DNA of 64,000 nucleotides from assembly GCF_000719555.1 (NCBI RefSeq), contig NZ_JOGX01000003.1:1-64000 (forward strand). The letters are read 5' to 3'. Below, in pieces: positions 15,628-23,901 of this stretch (position 1 is the first letter of the stretch; each line of letters begins with the position of its first letter). The DNA comes from Streptomyces sp. NRRL F-5727. GTDB taxonomy: Bacteria; Actinomycetota; Actinomycetes; Streptomycetales; Streptomycetaceae. The translations under genes and the position numbers were made by a program. Below the pieces are notes generated by a model. It was not told where the DNA came from, made no database searches, and saw only the letters and a list, made by a program, of their open reading frames with translations.

Positions 15628-17325
15628 ATGGCCACCGCCCAGCCGACCACCGACGTTCTGGCCGAGAAGCACCGGTCCACGCTCGATCAGGCCCTCGCCA
15701 CCATCCGCAGCCGTGCCTACTGGTCGCCCTACCCGGAGCACCCGAAGGCGTACGGGGCGGACGGCTCGCTCGACGCCGCCGCCGGTCTCGCCGCCCACCA
15801 GGCGGTGCTGAACGGCCGCTTCGACCTCGACCAGCCGGGCACCGACGGCTGGACCGGCGGCGAGGTGTCGCCGTACGGCCCCGAGCTGGGCGTCGAGTAC
15901 CCGCACGCGGACGTGGACGTGCTGCTGCCCGCGATGCGCGCCGGCCTGCCCGCCTGGCGCGACGCCGGTCCGGAGACCCGCGCCCTGGTCTGCCTGGAGA
16001 TCCTGGCCCGGATCTCGGCCCGCACCCACGAGTTCGCCCACGCGGTCATGCACACCAGCGGCCAGGCGTTCATGATGGCGTTCCAGGCCGGCGGCCCGCA
16101 CGCGCAGGACCGCGGTCTGGAGGCGGTGGCGTACGCGTACGAGGAGCAGACCCGCACCCCCGCCGGCCGGGCCGCCTGGTCCAAGCCGCAGGGCAAGCGG
16201 GACCCGCTGGAGCTGAGCAAGGAGTTCACCCCGGTCGGCCGCGGCGTCGCCCTGGTCATCGGCTGCAACACCTTCCCGACGTGGAACGGCTACCCGGGCC
16301 TGTTCGCCTCGCTCGCCACGGGCAACGCGGTCCTGGTGAAGCCCCACCCCCGCGCGGTCCTCCCGCTGGCGCTGACCGTGAAGGTCGCCCGCGAGGTCCT
16401 CGCCGAGTCCGGCTTCGACCCGAACCTGGTGGCGCTGGCCACCGAGCGCCCGGGCGAGGGCATCGCCAAGACGCTGGCGGTCCGCCCGGAGATCCGGATC
16501 ATCGACTACACCGGCTCCACCGAGTTCGGCGACTGGCTGGAGGCCAACGCCCGGCAGGCCCAGGTCTACACGGAGAAGGCCGGCGTCAACACGGTGCTGA
16601 TCGACTCCACCGACGACTACAAGGGGATGCTGTCCAACCTGGCGTTCTCGCTGTCCCTGTACAGCGGCCAGATGTGCACCACCCCGCAGAACCTGCTGAT
16701 CCCCCGGGACGGCATCACCACCGACCAGGGCCCCAAGTCGTACGACGAGGTGGTGGCCGACCTGGCCGGCGCGGTCGGCGGCCTCCTCGGCGACGACGCG
16801 CGGGCCAACGCCCTGCTCGGCGCCCTGGTCAACCCGGACGTGAAGGCCCGCCTGGAGGCGGCCGCCGGTCTCGGCGAGGTGGCGCTCGCCTCCCGCGAGG
16901 TCGCCAACCCGGACTTCCCGGACGCGGTCGTCCGGACCCCGGTCATGGTGAAGCTGGACGGCTCGAAGCCGGACGCGGAGGCCGCGTACCTCTCCGAGTG
17001 CTTCGGCCCGGTCTCCTTCGCCGTCTCGGTGGACTCCACCGCCGACGGCCTGGAGCTGCTGCGGCGCACGATCCGCGACAAGGGCGCGATGACGGTCGGC
17101 GCGTACACGACCTCCGCCGACACCGAGCGGGCCGTGGAGGAGATCTGCCTGGAGGAGTCGGCGCAGCTCTCGCTCAACCTGACGGGCGGGGTGTACGTGA
17201 ACCAGACGGCCGCGTTCTCCGACTTCCACGGCTCGGGCGGCAACCCGGCGGCGAACGCGGCGCTGTGCGACGGCGCCTTCGTCTCCAACCGCTTCCGCGT
17301 CGTCGAGGTGCGCCGCCAGGCGTGA
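15628..17325 (+). CDS. paaN: phenylacetic acid degradation protein PaaN (aldehyde dehydrogenase family)
   Basis: 565-residue aldehyde dehydrogenase-superfamily protein of the PaaN subgroup that lacks the MaoC hydratase domain of PaaZ. NAD-binding and catalytic-region features are FTPVGRGVALVIGCNTFPTWNGYP, LVKPHPRAVLP, DYTGSTEFGDWLE, and YSGQMCTTPQNLL carrying the putative nucleophilic cysteine. It probably oxidises an open-chain aldehyde in phenylacetate catabolism. Assignment is by family likeness and by neighbours paaH and paaABCDE. ATG 15628 follows GAGGAG by 11 nt. The upstream operator 15559-15572 suggests TetR control. Confidence 0.88.
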   Translation: MATAQPTTDVLAEKHRSTLDQALATIRSRAYWSPYPEHPKAYGADGSLDAAAGLAAHQAVLNGRFDLDQPGTDGWTGGEVSPYGPELGVEYPHADVDVLLPAMRAGLPAWRDAGPETRALVCLEILARISARTHEFAHAVMHTSGQAFMMAFQAGGPHAQDRGLEAVAYAYEEQTRTPAGRAAWSKPQGKRDPLELSKEFTPVGRGVALVIGCNTFPTWNGYPGLFASLATGNAVLVKPHPRAVLPLALTVKVAREVLAESGFDPNLVALATERPGEGIAKTLAVRPEIRIIDYTGSTEFGDWLEANARQAQVYTEKAGVNTVLIDSTDDYKGMLSNLAFSLSLYSGQMCTTPQNLLIPRDGITTDQGPKSYDEVVADLAGAVGGLLGDDARANALLGALVNPDVKARLEAAAGLGEVALASREVANPDFPDAVVRTPVMVKLDGSKPDAEAAYLSECFGPVSFAVSVDSTADGLELLRRTIRDKGAMTVGAYTTSADTERAVEEICLEESAQLSLNLTGGVYVNQTAAFSDFHGSGGNPAANAALCDGAFVSNRFRVVEVRRQA

Positions 17326-17356
17326 CCCGAGCTCCGCGGCCCGGCGTGCCGGTCTC

Positions 17357-18037
17357 CTATGCGGGGGCCGGCACGTCGGCGTAGCGCTGGATCCAGGCGT
17401 GCATGGCGATCGCGGCGGCCGCCCCGGCGTTGATCGACCGGGTGGAGCCGAACTGGGCGATCGAGCAGACCGTCCGCACATGGCGGCGGGCCTCCTCGGT
17501 CAGCCCGGGCCCCTCCTGCCCGAAGAGCAGCACACAGCGGCGGGGCAGCACGGTCCGCTCCAGCGGCACCGAGCCCGGCAGGTTGTCGATGCCGATGATC
17601 GGCAGGTCCTCGGCGGCCGCCCAGGCGGTGAGCGCCTCCGTGTCGGGGTGGTGCCGCACGTGCTGGTAGCGGTCGGTGACCATGGCGCCGCGCCGGTTCC
17701 AGCGGCGCCGCCCCACGATGTGCACCTCCTTGGCCAGGAAGGCGTTGGCGGTCCGCACCACCGATCCGATGTTGAAGTCGTGGCCCCAGTTCTCCACGGC
17801 CACGTGGAAGTCGTGCCGGCGGGTGTCCAGGTCGGCGACGATCGCCTCCCGCGTCCAGTACCGGTAGGCGTCCACGACGTTGCGCCGGTCGCCCTCGGCC
17901 AGCAGCTCGCGGTCGTAGCGCGGGTCCTCGGGCCACGGCTCGGGGTGCGGGCCGACGCCGACCTCGGGGCCGTAGCCCTCGTCGTACTGCAGCGGCTCGG
18001 CGCCGGCCGGGACGGGGTTCTCTTCGGTGGTGCTCAC
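17357..18037 (-). CDS. SpoU/TrmH-family RNA 2'-O-methyltransferase
   Basis: SPOUT-fold methyltransferase of 226 residues, predicted to methylate a ribose 2'-OH in tRNA or rRNA. The SPOUT motifs are visible: NFDHNIGS-type sequence GHDFNIGSVVRTANAFL (motif 1), LLFGQEGPGL (motif 2) and SIAQFGSTRSINAGAAAAIAMHAW (motif 3). The N-terminal 60 residues are acidic and Pro-rich. The GTG start at 18037 overlaps the HTTM gene stop as GTGA, so it is translationally coupled to a membrane-protein pair with no obvious link to RNA modification. The target RNA cannot be deduced. Confidence 0.9.
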   Translation of the reverse strand: MSTTEENPVPAGAEPLQYDEGYGPEVGVGPHPEPWPEDPRYDRELLAEGDRRNVVDAYRYWTREAIVADLDTRRHDFHVAVENWGHDFNIGSVVRTANAFLAKEVHIVGRRRWNRRGAMVTDRYQHVRHHPDTEALTAWAAAEDLPIIGIDNLPGSVPLERTVLPRRCVLLFGQEGPGLTEEARRHVRTVCSIAQFGSTRSINAGAAAAIAMHAWIQRYADVPAPA

Positions 18038-19317
18038 CCGACGAGGGTACGGGGGGCGGCCTCGCCGCCCGCGTCCCCGCCGGACGGCCCCTCGGCGGGC
18101 TCCCCGGCGGGCCGCTGCGGGGGCGGCTCCGGGGCGGTGTCCTTCCGGCGCAGCAGCCGGTCCCGGCTGCGGGCCGCGCGCGCCCCGAGCCACACCAGGA
18201 AGACGGTGGGCAGGAAGACGGCGTCGGCGGCGATCATCGCCATCGAGAAGGCCGGCAGGCCGAGCAGCAGCGCGATTCCCGCGTGCTCCAGCATCATCAC
18301 GACGAGCAGGACGTTCTTCACCTTGCGCTTGAACAGCGTGAAGGGGAAGGCGACCTGCACGATCACGGTGCCGTAGCTGAGCAGCATGACCATGATCCCG
18401 CTGGAGGCGAGGAGCTCGGAGAGGGCCGGCCAGGGCGTGAAGTAGTCCAGGTGCAGCGGGTAGAAGAGGGCGGTGCCGTCCTGCCAGCGCGAGCCCTGGA
18501 TCTTGTACCAGCCGGCGGTGGCGTAGATCAGACAGACCTCGGCCATGAGGACCACGAGCGTCGCGTTGTGGGTGAGGTTCGCGAGGACGTCCAGGAGGAC
18601 GCGGGGCTCGCCCGGCGCGTACTGCTCCACCAGCCACCACAGGCCCTGGCCGAGCCAGAGCACCCACAGCAGCACGTACATCCACCACTCGCCGGTGAGC
18701 GGGCTGAACCAGGTGGCGGCGACCAGGAAGCCGCCGAGGACGATCCAGAGGACCGGTCCGGCGAGTTCCACCCGCCGGGCGGCCTCCTCGCCCCGGGCCG
18801 CCTTGCGGGCCGCCCGCCGGGCGTCCAGGGACCACACCTGGCCGCAGCGGAGCAGCGTGAGGTAGAGCGAGACGAGGTGCACCACGTTGTCGCCGCCGTC
18901 GCCGAGGAAGACGGACCGGTTCTGCAGCGACAGCGCGCCGACCATGAAGACCACCGACATGGCCCGGGTGTGCCAGCCGACGAGCAGCAGCGCGGCGGCC
19001 ACCACCGCGAGCCCGTAGACCACCTCGAACCAGAGCCGCCCGTCGGACCACATCAGGACCGAGAACGCCCGGTTGTCGGCGATCAGCCGGCGGGCGAGGT
19101 CGAACGACCAGGGGCCGTCGGGGCCGTACATCTCGTGCCGGTGCGGGAACTCCCGCAGCAGGAAGAAGAGCCAGGTCAGTGAGAAGCCGATGCGGACGAT
19201 CGCGGTCTGGTACGGGCCCAGCGCGCGCGAGGTGACCGTCTGCGCGGCGCGGGCCAGCCTGCGGTCGAAGGGCACGCGCGCCGGATCCGCGGCCGGTGCG
19301 GGTCGGGGGGCGGTCAT
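18034..19317 (-). CDS. HTTM-domain integral membrane protein
   Basis: 427-residue membrane protein of the HTTM family, related in the membrane part to vitamin K-dependent gamma-carboxylase. Several hydrophobic segments are evident (IVRIGFSLTWLFFLL, VVYGLAVVAAALLLVG, VVFMVGALSL, VLWIVLGGFLVAATWF, ALLLGLPAFSMAMIAADAVFL). The FLGDGGDNVV sequence is typical. No carboxylase extracytoplasmic domain is seen. ATG 19317 overlaps the stop of the DUF5819 gene. HTTM and DUF5819 genes often sit together, suggesting one membrane complex of unknown function. Confidence 0.85.
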   Translation of the reverse strand: MTAPRPAPAADPARVPFDRRLARAAQTVTSRALGPYQTAIVRIGFSLTWLFFLLREFPHRHEMYGPDGPWSFDLARRLIADNRAFSVLMWSDGRLWFEVVYGLAVVAAALLLVGWHTRAMSVVFMVGALSLQNRSVFLGDGGDNVVHLVSLYLTLLRCGQVWSLDARRAARKAARGEEAARRVELAGPVLWIVLGGFLVAATWFSPLTGEWWMYVLLWVLWLGQGLWWLVEQYAPGEPRVLLDVLANLTHNATLVVLMAEVCLIYATAGWYKIQGSRWQDGTALFYPLHLDYFTPWPALSELLASSGIMVMLLSYGTVIVQVAFPFTLFKRKVKNVLLVVMMLEHAGIALLLGLPAFSMAMIAADAVFLPTVFLVWLGARAARSRDRLLRRKDTAPEPPPQRPAGEPAEGPSGGDAGGEAAPRTLVG

Positions 19318-20009
19318 CGGCTCGTCTCCGTACGGCTGCGGTCGGCGTCGGTGATGTCCCACCACGGCATGGTGCTGATGGAGGGGGTGGTGGAGCGCTT
19401 CTCGGTGCTCCAGTGCGGGGCCTGCACCGGACGGAGGACCCGGCGGAGCTGGATCCGCTCCACCGTCCCGCCGACGTCCGCGCGGGCCTGCGGGCCCTCG
19501 ATGCGCGGCAGCACGATACGGCGCATGTACTGCTCCGACAGGCGGCCCCGCATGCCCTTCGGACGGCCCTCGTCGTCGTGGGCGTTGCCGTACCAGTCGA
19601 TCGCCCGGCGCAGCTGGTTCTGCTGGGTGTGGCTGGGGAAGACGTTGCCCCGGACGTCCTCGACGTCCTGCGCGGTGAGGTCGATCCAGCCGGTGGTCCG
19701 CCGGATGCCCGACGCGTCGGCGACCTCGGCGCGGACCTCGACGGAGACGTTCTGCTGGAGCGGATTGGGGGCGAAGAGCTTCCAGTTCTGCTCGAACTCG
19801 GGGTAGATCCAGTCGTCGACGGCCTGGCCGTGCTGCTTGGTGATCGTGTTCGACGGGGCCACGTGCAGGAAGACCATGGCCAGATGCAGGCAGGCGAGGA
19901 CGGCCAGGGCGGCCAGCGCCACCGCGGCCACCACCTGGTACGGCATGGACAGCGCCAGGATCCCCCCGGCCGGCCGCCGCTCCCCGCTGCCGTCGATGTG
20001 CGCGCTCAT
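19314..20009 (-). CDS. DUF5819 family membrane-anchored protein
   Basis: 231-residue protein with one N-terminal membrane segment (VVAAVALAALAVLACLHLAM), then an extracytoplasmic domain containing the family hallmark NWKLFAPNPLQQNV. The FAPNP block is shared with HTTM-associated proteins. ATG 20009 has GGGGTGGG just upstream; the frame is open further but lacks a better site. It is the first gene of a three-gene coupled unit (DUF5819-HTTM-SpoU), divergent from paaA. Its promoter region contains a DnaA box and the PaaR-like operator. Function unknown. Confidence 0.8.
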   Translation of the reverse strand: MSAHIDGSGERRPAGGILALSMPYQVVAAVALAALAVLACLHLAMVFLHVAPSNTITKQHGQAVDDWIYPEFEQNWKLFAPNPLQQNVSVEVRAEVADASGIRRTTGWIDLTAQDVEDVRGNVFPSHTQQNQLRRAIDWYGNAHDDEGRPKGMRGRLSEQYMRRIVLPRIEGPQARADVGGTVERIQLRRVLRPVQAPHWSTEKRSTTPSISTMPWWDITDADRSRTETSR

Positions 20010-20088
20010 CCCACCCCGTTCCCGGGCTTCCCGACCCGATCCCGTCCCACCGGTGACCCGCTCGTTGCGCCCCGAACGGAGCAGGCGG

Positions 20089-20097
20089 TTATCCACA
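20089..20097. promoter_or_regulatory. DnaA box in the DUF5819/paaA intergenic region
   Basis: TTATCCACA, an exact strong DnaA box, lies between the divergent DUF5819 and paaA genes and is followed by GGGTTGACA. Confidence 0.6.
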
Positions 20098-20142
20098 GGG
20101 TTGACACCATACGGGCCGCCGACCCACCATTGAAGTCATTCA

Positions 20143-20156
20143 ACCGAACGATCGGT
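20143..20156. promoter_or_regulatory. PaaR-like operator upstream of paaABCDE
   Basis: ACCGAACGATCGGT is an exact fit to ACCGNNCGNNCGGT, extended to the right by CGGT. It ends 14 bp before the paaA ATG, so binding would cover the start of the transcript or the ribosome-site region. Confidence 0.75.
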
Positions 20157-20170
20157 CGGTAGGGGGTCCG

Positions 20171-21184
20171 ATGACCGCAGGGACGGCAGGGACGGCAGTG
20201 ACCGCGGAAGCGCCCGGCACGGATGCCGCGGACGCGGCGGCACAGGCCGCCCGCGAGGCGGTGTTCGACGCCGCCGTGGCCGCCGACGAGCGCATCGAGC
20301 CGCGCGACTGGATGCCGGAGGCGTACCGCGCCTCCCTCGTCCGCCAGATCGCGCAGCACGCCCACTCCGAGATCATCGGCATGCAGCCCGAGGCCAACTG
20401 GATCACCCGCGCGCCCTCGCTGCGCCGCAAGGCCATCCTCATGGCCAAGGTCCAGGACGAGGCCGGCCACGGCCTGTACCTCTACAGCGCCGCCGAGACC
20501 CTCGGCGTCAGCCGCGACGAGCTCCTCGACAAGCTCCACAGCGGCCGCCAGAAGTACTCCTCGATCTTCAACTACCCCACCCTCACCTGGGCCGACGTCG
20601 GCGCCATCGGCTGGCTCGTGGACGGCGCCGCCATCACCAACCAGGTCCCCCTCTGCCGCTGCTCCTACGGCCCGTACGCCCGGGCCATGGTCCGCGTCTG
20701 CAAGGAGGAGTCCTTCCACCAGCGCCAGGGATACGAGGCGCTGCTCGCCCTCTCCCGCGGCACCGAGGCCCAGCACGCCATGGCCCAGGACGCGGTGGAC
20801 CGCTGGTGGTGGCCGTCCCTCATGATGTTCGGCCCGCCCGACGACGTGTCGACCCACTCGGAACAGGCCATGGCCTGGAAGATCAAGCGCCACTCCAACG
20901 ACGAACTGCGCCAGCGCTTCGTCGACATCGCCGCCCCGCAGGCGGAGGCCCTCGGCCTCACCCTCCCCGACCCCGACCTGAAGTGGAACGAGGAGCGCGG
21001 GCACTACGACTTCGGCCCCATCGACTGGGACGAGTTCTGGGACGTGCTCAAGGGCAACGGCCCCTGCAACGACCAGCGGATCACCAAGCGCCGCCAGGCC
21101 CACGAGGACGGCGCCTGGGTCAGAGAGGCCGCCGCGGCCTACGCGCGCAAGCACACCGGACAGCACGGGGAGGCACAGGCATGA
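20171..21184 (+). CDS. paaA: phenylacetyl-CoA 1,2-epoxidase subunit PaaA
   Basis: Catalytic di-iron subunit of ring 1,2-phenylacetyl-CoA epoxidase, 337 residues. The iron-ligand helices are visible as [14 protein letters not shown] and [15 protein letters not shown] (ExxH-type motifs). [17 protein letters not shown] and [14 protein letters not shown] are also typical. A 30-residue Ala/Thr-rich N-terminal extension precedes the conserved region. The stop overlaps paaB (ATGA). It is first gene of a tightly packed paaABCDE operon with a TetR-type operator just upstream. Confidence 0.97.
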   Translation: MTAGTAGTAVTAEAPGTDAADAAAQAAREAVFDAAVAADERIEPRDWMPEAYRASLVRQIAQHAHSEIIGMQPEANWITRAPSLRRKAILMAKVQDEAGHGLYLYSAAETLGVSRDELLDKLHSGRQKYSSIFNYPTLTWADVGAIGWLVDGAAITNQVPLCRCSYGPYARAMVRVCKEESFHQRQGYEALLALSRGTEAQHAMAQDAVDRWWWPSLMMFGPPDDVSTHSEQAMAWKIKRHSNDELRQRFVDIAAPQAEALGLTLPDPDLKWNEERGHYDFGPIDWDEFWDVLKGNGPCNDQRITKRRQAHEDGAWVREAAAAYARKHTGQHGEAQA

Positions 21185-21468
21185 GCAGCGACACTTGGCC
21201 CCTGTGGGAGGTGTTCGTGCGCTCCCGCCGAGGGCTCTCCCACACCCACGCCGGCAGCCTCCACGCCCCCGACGCGGAGATGGCCCTGCGCAACGCCCGG
21301 GACCTCTACACCCGCCGGATGGAAGGCGTCTCCCTCTGGGTCGTGCCCTCCGCCGCCATCACCGCCTCCTCCCCGGACGAGAAGGACCCCTTCTTCGAGC
21401 CGGCCGCCGACAAGCCCTACCGGCACCCGACCTTCTACGAGATCCCGGAGGGGGTGAAGCACCTGTGA
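21181..21468 (+). CDS. paaB: phenylacetyl-CoA epoxidase subunit PaaB
   Basis: Small structural subunit of the epoxidase, 95 residues. Conserved text includes [20 protein letters not shown], the [13 protein letters not shown] segment and [16 protein letters not shown] at the end. It bridges PaaAC heterodimers in the known complex. It overlaps paaA and paaC by four bases at each end (ATGA and GTGA). Confidence 0.97.
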   Translation: MSSDTWPLWEVFVRSRRGLSHTHAGSLHAPDAEMALRNARDLYTRRMEGVSLWVVPSAAITASSPDEKDPFFEPAADKPYRHPTFYEIPEGVKHL

Positions 21469-22244
21469 CCACCACCCACACCACCGACCCCGGCGACACC
21501 ACCGGCACCACGCCCGCCGCACCGGCCGCCGACCCGGCCGTCACCGCCGCGGCCCTCGCCCTCGGCGACGACGCCCTCGTCCTCGCCCAGCGCCTGGGGG
21601 AGTGGGCCGGCAGCGCCCCCGTCCTGGAGGAGGAGGTCGCCCTCGCCAACATCGCGCTCGACCTCCTCGGCCAGGCCCGCGTCCTGCTCTCCCTCGCCGG
21701 CGACGAGGACGAACTCGCCTTCCTCCGCGAGGAGCGCGCCTTCCGCAACGTCCAGCTGGTCGAGCAGCCCAACGGCGACTTCGCCCACACCATCGCCCGC
21801 CAGCTGTACTTCTCCACCTACCAGCGGCTCCTCTACGCCGCCCTCGCCGACGGCGACGGCCCGCTCGCCGGACTCGCCGGCAAGGCCGTCAAGGAAGTCG
21901 CCTACCACCAGGACCACGCCGAGCACTGGACCCTCCGCCTCGGCGACGGCACCGACGAGAGCCACCGCCGCATGCAGACGGCCTGCGACGCCCTCTGGCG
22001 GTACACCGGAGAGCTCTTCCAGCCCCTCGACGGCCTCGGCCTCGACACCACCACCCTCGAAGCCGCCTGGCTGGACTCCGTCACCGCGGTCCTCACCCGC
22101 GCCGGCCTCACCGTCCCCACCGGCCCCCGCACCGGCGCCTGGCGCGCCGGAGCCGGCCGCCAGGGCCTCCACACCGAACACTTCGGCCGGATGCTCGCCG
22201 AGATGCAGCACCTCCACCGCAGCCACCCGGGGGCGACATGGTGA
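21465..22244 (+). CDS. paaC: phenylacetyl-CoA epoxidase subunit PaaC
   Basis: Structural ferritin-like partner of PaaA, 259 residues. The sequence shows EVALANIALDLLGQARVL, RNVQLVEQPNGDFAHTIAR, and VKEVAYHQDHAEHWTLRLGDG, all diagnostic of PaaC. The GTG at 21465 overlaps the paaB stop. The first 25 residues are Thr/Pro-rich and unconserved, as in other Streptomyces copies. Confidence 0.96.
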   Translation: MTTTHTTDPGDTTGTTPAAPAADPAVTAAALALGDDALVLAQRLGEWAGSAPVLEEEVALANIALDLLGQARVLLSLAGDEDELAFLREERAFRNVQLVEQPNGDFAHTIARQLYFSTYQRLLYAALADGDGPLAGLAGKAVKEVAYHQDHAEHWTLRLGDGTDESHRRMQTACDALWRYTGELFQPLDGLGLDTTTLEAAWLDSVTAVLTRAGLTVPTGPRTGAWRAGAGRQGLHTEHFGRMLAEMQHLHRSHPGATW

Positions 22245-22741
22245 CCGCCACCACCACCCCGCTCGAAGCGGAACTGGCCCGGATCGCCGGCGCCGTCCCC
22301 GACCCCGAGCTGCCCGTCCTCACCCTCGCCGAACTCGGCGTGCTCCGCGGCGTCCACGTCACCGGCCCCGGCCGCGTCGAGGTCGCCCTCACCCCCACCT
22401 ACACCGGCTGCCCCGCCGTCGAGACGATGTCCACCGACATCGAGCACGCCCTCCACGAGCACGGCATCCCCGAGGTCACCGTCGTCACCGTCCTCGCCCC
22501 CGCCTGGTCCACCGACGACATCAGCGAGGAAGGCCGCCGCAAGCTCACCGAGTTCGGCATCGCCCCGCCCCGCCCCCAGGGCCCGGCCGGCGGACCCGTC
22601 GCCCTCACCCTGGCCATCCGCTGCCCCCACTGCGGCTCCACCGACACCGAACTCCTCAGCCGCTTCTCCTCCACCGCCTGCAAGGCCCTGCGCCGCTGCG
22701 CCGCCTGCCGCGAACCCTTCGACCACTTCAAGGAGCTGTAG
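22238..22741 (+). CDS. paaD: PaaD, metal-sulfur assembly/maturation factor
   Basis: 167-residue protein with an N-terminal MIP18/DUF59-type domain (VPDPELPVLTLAELGVLRGV; PTYTGCPAVETM) and a C-terminal zinc ribbon with paired cysteines (RCPHCGSTDTE, then RRCAACREPFDHFKEL). PaaD is needed for maturation of the epoxidase system, probably its iron or Fe-S cofactor. ATG 22238 overlaps the end of paaC; GTG 22241 is an equally possible start that would form GTGA. Confidence 0.94.
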   Translation: MVTATTTPLEAELARIAGAVPDPELPVLTLAELGVLRGVHVTGPGRVEVALTPTYTGCPAVETMSTDIEHALHEHGIPEVTVVTVLAPAWSTDDISEEGRRKLTEFGIAPPRPQGPAGGPVALTLAIRCPHCGSTDTELLSRFSSTACKALRRCAACREPFDHFKEL

Positions 22742-23803
22742 ATGTTCCATCCGCTCCCGGTGAGCCGGGTCGAGCGGCTCACCGACGACTCCGTGGCCGT
22801 CACCTTCGCGGTCCCCGACGACCTCCACGAGACCTTCCGGCACCGCCCCGGACAGCACCTCGCCCTGCGCCGCACCGACGAGTCCGGCCAGGAGATCCGC
22901 CGCACCTACTCGATCTGCTCCCCCGCCGCCCCGGCCGGCGAGCGGCCCGAACTCCGTGTCGGCATCCGCCTCGTCGACGGCGGCGCCTTCTCCACCTGGG
23001 CCCTCAAGGAGCTCACCCCCGGCCACACCGTCGAGGTCATGGCCCCCACCGGCCGGTTCGTCCTCGACCCGCGCCCCGGCCACTTCGCCGCCGTCGCCGG
23101 CGGCAGCGGCATCACCCCCGTACTCTCCATGGCCGCCACCCTCCTCGACCGCGAACCCGAGGCCCGGTTCTGCCTGATCCGCAGCGACCGCACCGCCGCC
23201 TCCACGATGTTCCTCGACGAGGTCGCCGACCTGAAGGACCGTCACCCCGACCGGTTCCAGCTCGTCACCGTCCTCTCCCGCGAGGAGCAGCAGGCCGGCC
23301 TCCCCTCCGGCCGCCTCGACGAGGACCGGCTCACCGCCCTCCTGCCCGCCCTCCTCCCGGTCGGCGCCATCGACGGCTGGTTCCTCTGCGGCCCCTACGG
23401 CCTCGTCCAGGGCGCCGAGCGGGCCCTGCGCGGCCTCGGCGTCGACCGCGCCCGCGTCCACCAGGAGATCTTCCACGTCGACGACGGCTCGGGCCCCGCG
23501 CCCGTGCCCACCGCCGACACCCCCGCCCACGCCACCCTCACGGCCACGCTCCACGGCCGCTCCGGCACCTGGCCCGTGGAGCGCGGCGAGAGCCTCCTCG
23601 ACACCGTCCTGCGCGCCCGCTCCGACGCCCCCTACGCCTGCAAGGGCGGAGTCTGCGGCACCTGCCGCGCCTTCGTCGTCGGCGGCGAGGTCCGCATGGA
23701 CCGCAACTTCGCCCTCGAACCGGAGGAGACCGACGCCGGCTACGTCCTGGCCTGCCAGTCCCACCCGGCCACCCCGGACGTGGAGCTGGACTTCGACCGC
23801 TGA
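22742..23803 (+). CDS. paaE: phenylacetyl-CoA epoxidase reductase PaaE
   Basis: NADPH-dependent reductase that passes electrons to PaaAC, 353 residues. It has a ferredoxin-reductase FAD domain (RTYSICSPAAPAGE; the Arg-x-Tyr-Ser FAD motif), an NAD-binding domain (VAGGSGITPVLSMAATLL) and a C-terminal plant-type 2Fe-2S ferredoxin (YACKGGVCGTCRAFVVGG, with the fourth cysteine in YVLACQS). ATG 22742 directly follows the paaD stop with no gap. It ends the operon; a KstR-like box and a hairpin follow. Confidence 0.97.
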   Translation: MFHPLPVSRVERLTDDSVAVTFAVPDDLHETFRHRPGQHLALRRTDESGQEIRRTYSICSPAAPAGERPELRVGIRLVDGGAFSTWALKELTPGHTVEVMAPTGRFVLDPRPGHFAAVAGGSGITPVLSMAATLLDREPEARFCLIRSDRTAASTMFLDEVADLKDRHPDRFQLVTVLSREEQQAGLPSGRLDEDRLTALLPALLPVGAIDGWFLCGPYGLVQGAERALRGLGVDRARVHQEIFHVDDGSGPAPVPTADTPAHATLTATLHGRSGTWPVERGESLLDTVLRARSDAPYACKGGVCGTCRAFVVGGEVRMDRNFALEPEETDAGYVLACQSHPATPDVELDFDR

Positions 23804-23821
23804 CAGCCCATTCCCTTCCGC

Positions 23822-23835
23822 TAGAACCTGTTCTA
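23822..23835. promoter_or_regulatory. KstR/TetR-type operator upstream of the acyl-CoA dehydrogenase gene
   Basis: TAGAACCTGTTCTA is a perfect 14-bp palindrome and fits the KstR consensus TNNAACNNGTTNNA exactly. It lies 66 bp upstream of the acyl-CoA dehydrogenase start and 18 bp after paaE. No KstR gene is in the window. Confidence 0.7.
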
Positions 23836-23842
23836 TCTTGAC

Positions 23843-23873
23843 GGCCCGTCAGAAAAGCGGCACCTGACGGGCC
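23843..23873. terminator. hairpin between paaE and the acyl-CoA dehydrogenase
   Basis: Perfect 10-bp inverted repeat GGCCCGTCAG / CTGACGGGCC with an 11-nt loop. It could terminate the paa operon. Because it lies downstream of the KstR-like box it could also fold in the leader of the next gene. There is no U-tract. Confidence 0.5.
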
Positions 23874-23901
23874 GCCGGAACAGCAACGGAAGGACAGGGC
23901 C

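Noticed and set aside
17801..17816. GCCACGTGGAAGT in the SpoU methyltransferase gene as parS
   Set aside because: Only the central hexamer and a few bases match; more than three mismatches.
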